DNA from: Alphaproteobacteria bacterium
Lineage (GTDB): Bacteria > Pseudomonadota > Alphaproteobacteria > Micropepsales > Micropepsaceae
NCBI GenBank assembly: GCA_947467345.1
Contig: CANIHD010000001.1
Coordinates: 1 to 64,000, forward strand
Direction: 5' to 3'
DNA length: 64,000 nucleotides
The notes under the pieces are model-generated. The model had not been told where the DNA came from. It was given only the letters and a program-made list of their open reading frames with translations, and ran no database searches. Each line of letters starts with the position of its first letter. Position 1 is the first letter of the stretch. This document shows, one piece after another, positions 17,032 to 25,474 of this stretch. A program made the position numbers and the translations under genes.

Positions 17032-17206
17032 CTTGGCGCGGAGCTATCTCATCCAGATCAATGTCCGGCGCGAAGATGCGGAGAGTCGCCTCGACGTTAT
17101 CCAGCGCGAGAACGGACTCGCGAACTTGACTCTGTAGATGTTCGATGAGTCCTGCCAGTTCGGCGCGCTTCTTTACGAGCGCTGTTACTACATGCGGATC
17201 GGCCAT
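17027..17206 (-). pseudogene. Truncated small hypothetical gene inserted in comM
   Basis: Starts MADPHVVTALVKKRAELAG and runs through NVEATLRIFAPDIDLDEIAP. This resembles the first half of a small protein common in Rhizobiales-like genomes, of unknown function. After about residue 60 the frame runs into the antisense of the comM remnant and ends at 16940, so the original C-terminus is missing. Upstream of its ATG (17206) is the short palindrome TTTGATTATCAAA. The fragment must have come from elsewhere, so the comM deletion was accompanied by an insertion. Confidence 0.6.
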
Positions 17207-17297
17207 GCGGGACTATTTGATTATCAAAGTGTCCCATATACCTTCCATTGGTCGGTAACGGTGGCGATACCAATTTAGGTGTGGTTGCTACCTAATA

Positions 17298-17906
17298 CCG
17301 GAATTCGCGCGGCCCGTTCTCGATTCGTTACGCCAGCCCGTCGAGACCGGCGCGGCCGTCATCGCGCGCGCCAACGCGCATGTGCGTTTCCCCGCACGCT
17401 TCCAATTGGTGGCAGCGATGAACCCGTGCCGCTGCGGACATCTCTCCGATCCCGCGCAAGCCTGCGGCCGCGCGCCGAAATGCGGCGCGGACTATCAAAC
17501 GCGAATCTCCGGGCCCCTGCTCGACCACATCGACATTCATGTCGATGTCGCTGCGGTTTCGGCGGCAGATCTCGCTCTGCCGCCGCCATCGGAAGATAGC
17601 GCAGTCGTCGCCGCGCGCGTCGCGCGCGCCCGCGACATTCAGCGCGCACGGTATGAAACGAGCACGGCGACGGTGCGCACCAATGCTGAAGCCGAAGGCG
17701 AGCTTCTGGACAGCGTCGCGAAACCCGATGCGGGCGGGCAGCAGTTGCTCACCGACGCCGCCGAGCGCATGAAGCTCACCGCGCGCGGCTATAGCCGCGT
17801 GCTTCGCGTGGCGCGCACCATTGCCGATCTTTCCGGCGCCGATGGCGTCGGCCGCGCCCATATCGCGGAGGCACTGAGCTTCCGGCGGCTGGTTCATGCG
17901 GGGTGA
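17298..17906 (+). pseudogene. comM: comM/yifB, C-terminal remnant
   Basis: From PEFARPVLDSLRQPVETG the frame follows ComM closely: ARANAHVRFPARFQLVAAMNPCRCG, then ISGPLLDHIDIHVDV and the C-terminal bundle ending ALSFRRLVHAG. It covers about the last 203 residues and lacks Walker A and B. No start codon or ribosome site belongs to it. Together with the 5' remnant it accounts for less than half of a normal ComM of about 500 residues. Its last 36 bases recur at 19228-19263. Confidence 0.85.
17871..17906 (+). repeat. Direct repeat of comM 3' end, copy 1
   Basis: Encodes ALSFRRLVHAG and the stop TGA. It matches 19228-19263 in protein sequence, with base changes at three third or first codon positions and in the stop codon. 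Confidence 0.75.
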
Positions 17907-18027
17907 AGTCGCGTAGTCAATGGAATATTGTCCCAGAACCGGGTCATCAGGACGTTTCATATTGTTCAGTGCCTGGGAACTAAACTGTAAGATGTAGGGG
18001 ATTGCGCCAGCGCAGGGAGAGCGCGCC

Positions 18028-19179
18028 ATGAAGGATTGGTTTCAGGCGTCTTTGACTTATGTTCGGGAAATAGTGCGGCTGCCTGTTCTCGGGTTGGTGC
18101 TTGCTGGGCTTCTGGCATCACCGCAAGCGGCTCATGCGGCCGAAGATGCCCCGTTTATCAGTGCTGCAAATGAGGCCGTGGATCGCATCGCACGCGAAGA
18201 CGGATTTTCGGGCGTAATCCTGATGGCCCGCGGAGACGAAGTGTTGTTACGGAAGGCGGCGGGACTTGCCGACCGGGAAAAAGGCATCGCGATCACACCC
18301 GAAACCAAATTCTCGCTCCAGTCGGTCACCAAACAGTTCACCGCAGCGGGGGTTATGTTGCTCGTTCAAGACGGTAAACTTTCTGTCGACGACCTCGCAT
18401 CGAAATACTATCCGGGCATTCCGCCAATTTGGAGAGATATCACGATCAAGCATCTCCTCACGCACAGCTCAGGCATCGCTGACTTCGATAGCGATGACGA
18501 TCTTCGATTTCGGACGTACGAAGACGCCGTGACGATTGCGGTAGGACTTCCTGCACTTTTCAGTCCCGGTGCACGCTACGAATACAACAACGCAGGCTAT
18601 GCGCTACTTGCGGCGGTGATAGAGCGCGTCTCAGGTCAGCGATATGGGGATTTTCTACGCAATCGCATATTTGCACCGCTTGGAATGCGAAACACCGGAT
18701 ATGGCGCTATCCCCGGCGATGTTATTCGAGGGTATATGCGCTCAATTGCTGGGGAATGGCAGCGCGGTCGATCAATAGACTTCGACGTTTTGGGCGGCGA
18801 GGGCGGCATTTATTCCACGCTCGACGACATGCTTATTTGGAGCAATGCGCTGGCGCGCGACCAGATACTTGCGCCGTCTTCTCGAAACAAGATGTGGACC
18901 GACTATGGCTACAATTACGGCTTCGGCTGGAGATTTGCCACAAAACATGGGCAACGACTGATTTGGCATACTGGAAATTTTACCGAGGCAGGCTTCGCCG
19001 CGATCTTTGATTACTTCCCAGATGAAGCACTTACTGTGATTCTGATGACGAACAACACGGGGCTCACAAACTCCACGGCCACATTGGTGATCGGTGGGCG
19101 AGAGACTACATTTCCGGCCAACTCTGCTCGAAAAGTGGTGGAGTATGTAGAAAACCTCTATTTCACTGGCATGCCGTAA
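18028..19179 (+). CDS. Serine hydrolase, class C beta-lactamase family
   Basis: An exported 383-residue enzyme of the beta-lactamase/D-aminopeptidase/esterase family. The N-terminus has a hydrophobic signal ending AAHAAE. The active-site motifs are SVTK at residues 99-102 (Ser nucleophile and Lys), YNN at 186-188 and HTG at 314-316, the equivalent of KTG. Most relatives act as esterases or peptidases, and antibiotic resistance should not be assumed. The gene is visibly richer in A and T than its neighbours and stands between two copies of the comM 3' end, both of which point to acquisition. Confidence 0.88.
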   Translation: MKDWFQASLTYVREIVRLPVLGLVLAGLLASPQAAHAAEDAPFISAANEAVDRIAREDGFSGVILMARGDEVLLRKAAGLADREKGIAITPETKFSLQSVTKQFTAAGVMLLVQDGKLSVDDLASKYYPGIPPIWRDITIKHLLTHSSGIADFDSDDDLRFRTYEDAVTIAVGLPALFSPGARYEYNNAGYALLAAVIERVSGQRYGDFLRNRIFAPLGMRNTGYGAIPGDVIRGYMRSIAGEWQRGRSIDFDVLGGEGGIYSTLDDMLIWSNALARDQILAPSSRNKMWTDYGYNYGFGWRFATKHGQRLIWHTGNFTEAGFAAIFDYFPDEALTVILMTNNTGLTNSTATLVIGGRETTFPANSARKVVEYVENLYFTGMP

Positions 19180-19227
19180 GGCAACTCAACTCCACTAACC
19201 AATGTCGCCTTTGGGTTAGAAGCAGAC

Positions 19228-19263
19228 GCGCTGAGCTTTCGGCGGTTGGTTCATGCGGGGTAG
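19228..19263 (+). repeat. Direct repeat of comM 3' end, copy 2
   Basis: A 36-base remnant encoding ALSFRRLVHAG and stop TAG, with no further comM sequence before it. Against 17871-17906 it differs at five of 36 bases, and all changes are silent or in the stop codon. It therefore derives from a different comM allele, not from a recent tandem copy. It lies 48 bases past the serine hydrolase stop. Confidence 0.72.
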
Positions 19264-19371
19264 CCCCTCCTCTCATCTCCGTGAATTGCAAGTTGCACAC
19301 GTACGCCCGTTCTATGGGCCGGGCCGCACGCGGAAAAAACCCGCGGCGAAATCACAAACCGGGGAAAGCTC

Positions 19372-20463
19372 ATGGATCACCGCGCGATGGATCGCCGCCA
19401 TTTTCTGGCAGGCGTAGGCGTCACTGCACTTTGCGGGTATATCGCGGCGACAATGCCTGCGTTGTCCGCTGCTGCTGCGCCTCAGCGCAAAATCATCACC
19501 GTCGCGGGTCGACGCATGCGCGTGGTCGATATCCATGCCCATTGCATGGTGCCGCGTGTCGCCGAGATTGTGCGCGGGACAAATATCGATCCCGGAAACT
19601 TCAACGCAAACCAGGTTCTAAATCCGATGCGCACACCTGAGCGCCTCGCCGCGATGGACGCGCGCGGTATCGATGTCGCCGTGCTCAGCATCAACGCCTA
19701 TTGGTGGTATGACGCGAACCGCGATCTCGCGGCGCGGATCGTGCGCACGCATGACGAAGGCGTTGCCGCTACGTGCAAAGAACATCCCGACCGTTTCGTC
19801 GGTCTCACCTCGGTGGCCTTGCAACATCCCGATCTCGCGGCGGAGCAGCTTGAATATGCTGTGAAGACTTTGGGCTTTCGCGGTGCGTCAGTGGGCGGAC
19901 GCATCGCCGGCGAAGTGCCATCAACCGAGACATACGATCCCTTCTGGCGCAAAGCGCAGGAGCTGCAGGTTCCGGTGTTCATGCACCCGAACAAAGCCGA
20001 TGGGCTGGTGAACGAAACCATATTCGAAGGGCGTGGCGATCTCGGCAACATTATCGGCAATCCCGCCGAGACCACTCTATTTCTGTCCAAGCTGATATTC
20101 GACGGCACACTTGATCGTTTCCCTGGCCTCAAGATTTGCGGCTCGCATGGCGGCGGCTATCTGCCGTCCTATTTCGGGCGCACCGAAGTGGCGTGCGACG
20201 TGCGGCCCAATGCCAATTGCACCAGCAAGAAGCCAGCGCGTGAATATCTGCGCAACCAGATCATGGCGGACTCGATGGTCTTCACGGATGAGGGCCTGCG
20301 CCATCTAGTGGCCGAGATGGGCGCGAGCCAGGTGGTCTACGGTTCGGACATGCCCTTCAACTGGCCGGACACGATCGATCTGGTGGCGAATGCAAGCTAT
20401 CTAAGCCCCGCCGAGAAGGAAGCGATACTGGGCGGCAATCTCATCCGCCTGCTGAAACTCTAG
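19372..20463 (+). CDS. ACMSD-like amidohydrolase with Tat signal
   Basis: A 363-residue metal-dependent hydrolase or decarboxylase. The N-terminus carries a twin-arginine-like signal (DRRHFLAGVGV) and hydrophobic stretch. Metal ligands are seen in VDIHAHC (His55, His57), HPNKADG, SHGGGYLPSY and YGSDMPFNW. This layout is typical of the amidohydrolase_2 group, which includes ACMSD, gamma-resorcylate decarboxylase and 4-oxalomesaconate hydratase. An exported form is unusual for the decarboxylases. ATG 19372 has a GGGGAAAG site; ATG 19387 is the alternative and would keep the Tat motif. Confidence 0.82.
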   Translation: MDHRAMDRRHFLAGVGVTALCGYIAATMPALSAAAAPQRKIITVAGRRMRVVDIHAHCMVPRVAEIVRGTNIDPGNFNANQVLNPMRTPERLAAMDARGIDVAVLSINAYWWYDANRDLAARIVRTHDEGVAATCKEHPDRFVGLTSVALQHPDLAAEQLEYAVKTLGFRGASVGGRIAGEVPSTETYDPFWRKAQELQVPVFMHPNKADGLVNETIFEGRGDLGNIIGNPAETTLFLSKLIFDGTLDRFPGLKICGSHGGGYLPSYFGRTEVACDVRPNANCTSKKPAREYLRNQIMADSMVFTDEGLRHLVAEMGASQVVYGSDMPFNWPDTIDLVANASYLSPAEKEAILGGNLIRLLKL

Positions 20464-20502
20464 CCCGCCCTTTCGCCTTGGCCGCCCGGTCTTGGCCATC
20501 AC

Positions 20503-20520
20503 CCCATAGGATAGTATGGG
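20503..20520 (+). terminator. Hairpin after the amidohydrolase gene
   Basis: CCCATA and TATGGG pair perfectly around a six-base GGATAG loop. It lies 40 bases after the amidohydrolase stop, without a T-run. Confidence 0.35.
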
Positions 20521-20569
20521 AAGGAGTGAAGCCGCCTCTTCCCGCTAGGCTTCGACGCTCCTTCAGCAG

Positions 20570-21832
20570 GTGAGAGTTTTGCGCGTTCTCAAGCTTCTCT
20601 ATGTCCAGGTACTGATCGGCGTCGCACTCGGCATTCTCGTCGGCATTTTGTGGCCGACCGTCGGGGAATCTTTGCGCCCGCTCGGCGACGGATTTGTCGC
20701 GCTGATCAAGATGATCATCGCGCCGGTCATTTTCTGCACCGTCGCCACCGGCGTCGCCCATATGGGCGATTTGCGTAAATTCGGCCGTGTTGGGGGCAAG
20801 ACGCTGATCTATTTCGAGGTCGTGTCTACGGCGGCGCTCGCCATCGGCCTCGTGGTCGGCAATCTTGTGGCGCCGGGTTCCGGTCTCAACATTGATGTCG
20901 CGGCGCTCGATCCCACCATCGCGCAAGGCTATGCGCACGGTGCCGAAGTGGCGCCCTCTTTTGTCGAGCATGTGCTGCGCATCATTCCGACCACGTTTCT
21001 GGCCGCGCTCACCGGCGGCGACCTTTTGCAAGTATTGCTGATCGCGCTTCTAACCGGCTTCGCCACATCGCGCATGGGCGCAACCGGCGAAACCATCATT
21101 CACGGGTTGGACCTGGTGGCGCAGCTTTTCTTCGGCATCATCCGCATCATCGTGCGCTTGGCACCGATAGGCGCGTTCGGCGCCATGGCCTTCACCATCG
21201 GCCGCTACGGCGTCGAAACTCTGTGGTCTCTGGGCGCGCTGATCGGCACCTTCTACATCACGGCGGTTCTGTTTGTCCTGCTCGTGCTCGGTGCCATCGC
21301 CAGGGCCGCTGGTTTTTCGATCTTCAAATTCATTTCCTATATTCGCGACGAGCTTTTCATCGTGCTGGGCACGTCCAGTTCGGAATCGGTTCTGCCGCAG
21401 CTGATGCAGAAATTGGAACGCCTCGGCGCCTCGCGCTCGGTCGTGGGTCTCGTCATTCCGACCGGCTACAGTTTCAATCTGGACGGCACCAATATTTATA
21501 TGACGCTGGCCATGCTGTTCCTGGCGCAGGCGACGAATATCGATCTCACGCTCACACAACAGCTCACCATCCTGGGCGTTGCGATGCTGACATCCAAAGG
21601 CGCCAGCGGCGTCACCGGCGCAGGGTTCATCACGCTGGCGGCAACATTGACCATCGTGCCGGACATACCGCTGGCGTCACTCGCCATTCTTGTCGGCATC
21701 GATCGCTTCATGAGCGAATGCCGCGCGCTGACCAACGCCATCGGCAATGGCGTCGCCACATTGGTCATCGCGAAATGGGAAGGCGAGCTGGATACGGCCA
21801 AACTGCACCGCGAACTCGCGGCCGGCGCCTAA
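20570..21832 (+). CDS. Dicarboxylate/amino acid:cation symporter (DAACS family)
   Basis: An inner-membrane Na+ or H+ symporter of 420 residues, related to DctA, GltP and GltT. Diagnostic elements are the serine-rich hairpin ([11 protein letters not shown]) and the TM7 unwound region ([14 protein letters not shown]), followed by [12 protein letters not shown] and the HP2/TM8 part ([19 protein letters not shown]). The start is a GTG at 20570. Substrate choice between C4-dicarboxylates and Glu/Asp cannot be settled by eye. It overlaps the convergent gene by four bases. Confidence 0.92.
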   Translation: MRVLRVLKLLYVQVLIGVALGILVGILWPTVGESLRPLGDGFVALIKMIIAPVIFCTVATGVAHMGDLRKFGRVGGKTLIYFEVVSTAALAIGLVVGNLVAPGSGLNIDVAALDPTIAQGYAHGAEVAPSFVEHVLRIIPTTFLAALTGGDLLQVLLIALLTGFATSRMGATGETIIHGLDLVAQLFFGIIRIIVRLAPIGAFGAMAFTIGRYGVETLWSLGALIGTFYITAVLFVLLVLGAIARAAGFSIFKFISYIRDELFIVLGTSSSESVLPQLMQKLERLGASRSVVGLVIPTGYSFNLDGTNIYMTLAMLFLAQATNIDLTLTQQLTILGVAMLTSKGASGVTGAGFITLAATLTIVPDIPLASLAILVGIDRFMSECRALTNAIGNGVATLVIAKWEGELDTAKLHRELAAGA

Positions 21833-22803
21833 ATCAGGGCTGCGAACAATTCTTCGGGCGCCACACGTCGCGGCGCAAGGCCCTGCTCGTGCACATAGCG
21901 GCACAAAGCCTCCAGCGATTTGCGGTTCGGCTCCAAGCCGTACGCCCAATAATCCTTGCCGAAGAAACGCCACGTCTCTTCGATATGATCAAGGAGCCAC
22001 GGCAGCCCGACGGCCAGCGCGTCGGTGTCGTAAAGCGGCGACAGCGCCAAAGCGCGCGCGCGGCAAAACGCATCGAATATGGATTTTGCGGCCCAGGGGT
22101 AATCGCGGATCACGTCGTTCCGCAACACCACCATATGCATGATCGGGAATATGCCGGTGCGGCGGAAATAATCCTGCTCAATTTGTTTGAAATTCGGGAA
22201 CAGCCGCTTGATGCGCGGATTGCCATCCAGAAATATTTTCGGAAAATAAATGGAGAACAGCGCATCGAGTTCGCCGTCCAGAAGCATCGCTTCCAAGGTC
22301 TGTCCCGGCGGCAGAAACGTAAGATCCACATTGGCCGGCAGGTTGAGCGGAATCAGCGGCGCTTCCATGGGCGCCGAAAGCCCGCCGACAAACCATGACA
22401 TCTCATGCGGCGCCACACCGTATTCGTCGTGGATCATACCCTTCATGTAGACGGTCGCCGTGGCGCCATATTGCGTCGTGCCCACGCGCTTGCCGCGCAA
22501 ATCCTCCGGCCTCTCTATGCCGGCGCCCTCCCGCACATAGATGCAGGAATGGCGGAAGATTTTCGACAGCGCGACCGGAATGGCGGTGAATTTGTTTTGC
22601 CCACGCGCCACGAGCGACGCATAAGACGCCAGGGACATTTCGCTGATTTGGAATTCCTGATGGTCGAGCATGCGCGGAAACAATTCGCGCGGCTTGATCC
22701 GCTTGATGTCGAGTGTGATGCCTTCGGGCCTCACGCGCCCGTCGAACAACGCGCGGCAGCGGTCATAGTCGTTGCAGGCGAGAGAAAGTCTTACGTCGGA
22801 CAC
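21829..22803 (-). CDS. 4,5-dihydroxyphthalate decarboxylase-like protein, second copy
   Basis: A 324-residue protein of the same fold and family as 5723-6718. Shared traits are the start [12 protein letters not shown], the RVRPEGI region, [38 protein letters not shown] and the C-terminal [11 protein letters not shown]. Identity to the first copy is low, so the two are probably not redundant. No signal peptide is seen. It is two bases from the acyltransferase stop, giving a leftward pair of unrelated-looking genes. The catalytic role is unproven. Confidence 0.8.
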   Translation of the reverse strand: MSDVRLSLACNDYDRCRALFDGRVRPEGITLDIKRIKPRELFPRMLDHQEFQISEMSLASYASLVARGQNKFTAIPVALSKIFRHSCIYVREGAGIERPEDLRGKRVGTTQYGATATVYMKGMIHDEYGVAPHEMSWFVGGLSAPMEAPLIPLNLPANVDLTFLPPGQTLEAMLLDGELDALFSIYFPKIFLDGNPRIKRLFPNFKQIEQDYFRRTGIFPIMHMVVLRNDVIRDYPWAAKSIFDAFCRARALALSPLYDTDALAVGLPWLLDHIEETWRFFGKDYWAYGLEPNRKSLEALCRYVHEQGLAPRRVAPEELFAALI

Positions 22804-22804
22804 G

Positions 22805-23758
22805 CTATCCGAAGCGGCGGCGGAAGGTCGCGTCCAGGCGCGAGACGGGCAAATAGATCAGCACATCGGTAGTGCCGAATTGGCGATCGACCACCGCGCC
22901 CTCGCCGATAAAGGTGCCAGAGCGGACATAGCCTTTGATCAGCGGCGGCAGTGCGCGCAAGGCAGCCTTTGGGTCGATGTCCTCTTTCGCCATGCGGTTC
23001 ATATCGACACATAATTCCGAGCGCGCGCGGATGCGGATATTGTCCGGGCACGGATGAAAATGGTGCAGATAGGAAAGCGGCAGCGCCAATTCGTCGAGAT
23101 CCGTTCCGGGCAACGAACCGCAGCCGAACATCACGTCGATGGAATGGCGGTTCACATAAGCCATGATGCCGCGCCACAGAAGCTGCATGGTCATGGTCTT
23201 GGTGCGGTAGGTTTTCAGCACGCAAGACCGGCCCAATTCCAGGAAGCGCGTTCCCGGCGGATTGCCGTCCAGCATCGACGTCAAATCGAATTCGGATGAG
23301 GTGTAATAGCCGCCATGCAGCGCGGCGACTTCGCCGCGCAAAAGCCGGTAGGTGCCGACAACCGCGTCCAATCCATCCGGGCCGCGTGTGTCGCGGTCAA
23401 CGACCAGAAGGTGGTCGCAAAAATCGTCGTATTTGTCGAAGTCGCGCCGCTGCGCCCGCATTTGCGGCGAAGGTATCGCGGACATTTCTTCGTAGAAGAC
23501 GTGATAGCGCAGCTTCTGTGCTGCCTCGATTTCACGACGGCTTTGCGCAATGCGCACTTCCAGCGAACCAGACGATGCAAGAACGGGCCACGTCTGACGC
23601 GGGCGCGGCGCTTCTGCCGGCGCGGTTACAGTTTCCTGTTTGGGGCGCGTGCCGAAACGCGGGCGACGCGGCACGATCATGTGATGGCGCGAAAAACCCC
23701 AGCGCCGACCCGCATTGCGCAGACGAAGACTGAAACCGACGCGGCGTGCACTTGCCAT
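22805..23758 (-). CDS. OlsB-like N-acyltransferase (GNAT/hemolysin-like)
   Basis: A 317-residue protein matching the L-ornithine N-acyltransferase family, which makes the lyso form of ornithine lipids at the inner membrane from acyl-ACP. Family traits are AAQKLRYHVFYEEM, DFDKYDDFCDHLLVVD, GTYRLLRG, FLELGRSCVLKTYR, MFGCGSLPG and PPLIKGYVRSG. A basic N-terminal extension of about 65 residues precedes the domain. No olsA is in the window. In some relatives the substrate is glycine or glutamine, so the head group is uncertain. Confidence 0.83.
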   Translation of the reverse strand: MASARRVGFSLRLRNAGRRWGFSRHHMIVPRRPRFGTRPKQETVTAPAEAPRPRQTWPVLASSGSLEVRIAQSRREIEAAQKLRYHVFYEEMSAIPSPQMRAQRRDFDKYDDFCDHLLVVDRDTRGPDGLDAVVGTYRLLRGEVAALHGGYYTSSEFDLTSMLDGNPPGTRFLELGRSCVLKTYRTKTMTMQLLWRGIMAYVNRHSIDVMFGCGSLPGTDLDELALPLSYLHHFHPCPDNIRIRARSELCVDMNRMAKEDIDPKAALRALPPLIKGYVRSGTFIGEGAVVDRQFGTTDVLIYLPVSRLDATFRRRFG

Positions 23759-23983
23759 TTCGCGTATGTCCTATGACCTGTGCGGTTGGTCCACTGCGAC
23801 GCGGGGGCTGGCCGATCCTACGATCCGGGCCGCGCTGCCCGCGTCCTTGTTGGTAGATTCTTAGCACAATGGTCAATCCATTTCACATCAATTCGCGAGG
23901 AGCGCTTCAGATGCCAACATCCTGAACGGGCGGCAAATCTCGAGGAAACACCGGTTGGTTCGGGCGTTGCCGAAAATTTGTGC

Positions 23984-25438
23984 TTATGCCGCCGGATTAA
24001 ATTTTTGCTCAGGCTTCGGTTCCCGCCGCCATAGCCACCAAAGAAGACCGAGACCGGGAAGCGCCAGCACAGTTCCTATTATGTAATAGGTGACCCACCC
24101 GAGTTCCGCCGCCACAAATCCGGACGGTGCGGCGAGCGATACGCGGGCTTGCGCGGCGAATGACGAGAGCAACGCATATTGCGTTGCGGTATAGGCGCGG
24201 TTTCCGCACAGATGTGACAGATAGGCGATGAAGATGACACCGCCGAGGCCCGTCGCGAATTGCTCGAGCGCGATTGTTCCGGCCATGGATGTCGTGGCCC
24301 AGAACGCAAGGTCGCCACCATTCTGCAACGCGCCGAATGTGAGTTGCTTCACACCTGCATCGTTGGCCACGCCGATCTCGGCGGTGATCTCCGGTAAAAT
24401 AAGCGCGGGCCAGATGAACACCAGATTGGTCAGCATCTGCGAAATGCCTGCAATCCACAGCGCGCGCATCAAGCCGAATCGATAGGCGATGAAGCCGCCG
24501 GCGAAACCGCCGACCAGCGCCGAGAAAAACGCGAAGGGCCACTGGATGGACGCATAGGCCGCGCGCTCGAAACCCATCGTGAGAAAAAACGCCGTTCTGA
24601 GTTCCGATGTGAAGGCATCGCCGAGTTTGAACAGAATGACGAACAGAAGAATGACCCACCACAAATCCTTGCGGATGAATTCGCGGAATGGCTCGAGCAC
24701 CGCAGTGCCGAAACGCTTCGCCGTCGCCTTCTCGAAACGAACGCGTTGCTGCGCCCAATCCTCGCGCGCCAGTAGCGTGCCCAATATGCCGACACCGATC
24801 AGCGCGCCCATCAAGGCGTAGCCCGCGCTCCACGCTTCGCGCTGGGTCATACCGCCGGCTTGGCACCAGGTGACGAAGGCAACTCCGCCGGTAAAAGATA
24901 GTAGCAGCGCCACGCGGTAGGCCGCCGAGTAATTGGCCGTACCCGCCGCCAATTCGCTGTCATCGAGGGATTCGATGCGAAACGCATCGACCGCGATGTC
25001 TTGCGACGCCGCTAGGAACGCTACGATCACCGCCATAGCGGCGACAGCAACAGGTTCCGTAGCTGGATCGAACCTTCCCAACGCGACAATGGAAATCATC
25101 AGCGCGATCTGGATGAGCAGAAGCCAGGAGCGCCGGTGTCCCATCAGGCGGGAGAGGCCGGGAATGGCGATGCCGTCGATGGCCGGCGACCACAGGAATT
25201 TCCAGCCATAAGAGAGACCGACAAGGCCGAACAGGCCGATATTCTGCAGCGACACGCCGCTTTCGGTGAGCCAGGCCTGCATCAACGAGCCGGTACCGAC
25301 GAGATATAATGGCAGGCCCGACGAGAAGCCGAGCAAGATCATCACCGCCACGCGGGGGCGCAAATACACGCTCCACGTTCCTTTGGCCGCGCTCTGCTCG
25401 GAATTGCTCGGCTTCGTGGAATCGGCGGATGTGGTCAT
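23984..25438 (-). CDS. ampG: AmpG-family muropeptide MFS transporter
   Basis: An inner-membrane permease of 484 residues that imports anhydro-muropeptides for cell-wall recycling. Family traits are LGFSSGLPLYLVGTGSLMQAWL, GLVGLSYGWKFLWSPAIDG, GHRRSWLLLIQIAL and ASQDIAVDAFRIE. Fourteen hydrophobic segments appear possible. It starts 36 bases after the sensor kinase stop and is likely co-transcribed with it. No AmpC, AmpD or AmpR gene is close, and the class C-like hydrolase at 18028 is separate. Confidence 0.9.
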   Translation of the reverse strand: MTTSADSTKPSNSEQSAAKGTWSVYLRPRVAVMILLGFSSGLPLYLVGTGSLMQAWLTESGVSLQNIGLFGLVGLSYGWKFLWSPAIDGIAIPGLSRLMGHRRSWLLLIQIALMISIVALGRFDPATEPVAVAAMAVIVAFLAASQDIAVDAFRIESLDDSELAAGTANYSAAYRVALLLSFTGGVAFVTWCQAGGMTQREAWSAGYALMGALIGVGILGTLLAREDWAQQRVRFEKATAKRFGTAVLEPFREFIRKDLWWVILLFVILFKLGDAFTSELRTAFFLTMGFERAAYASIQWPFAFFSALVGGFAGGFIAYRFGLMRALWIAGISQMLTNLVFIWPALILPEITAEIGVANDAGVKQLTFGALQNGGDLAFWATTSMAGTIALEQFATGLGGVIFIAYLSHLCGNRAYTATQYALLSSFAAQARVSLAAPSGFVAAELGWVTYYIIGTVLALPGLGLLWWLWRREPKPEQKFNPAA

Positions 25439-25474
25439 CGAATCGTCTTACAGGAACGCACGCGCGGCGGAAAG

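Noticed and set aside
17210-17240. FNR-like site TTTGATTATCAAA
   Set aside because: FNR boxes need four bases between TTGAT and ATCAA; here there is one, and the gene behind it is truncated.
18028-19179. Complete mobile element carrying a beta-lactamase
   Set aside because: No transposase, terminal inverted repeats or target-site copies are visible; the flanking repeats are coding remnants of comM with silent differences.
20570-23758. Single operon of symporter, decarboxylase-like and acyltransferase genes
   Set aside because: The symporter reads rightward and the other two leftward, so they are convergent.
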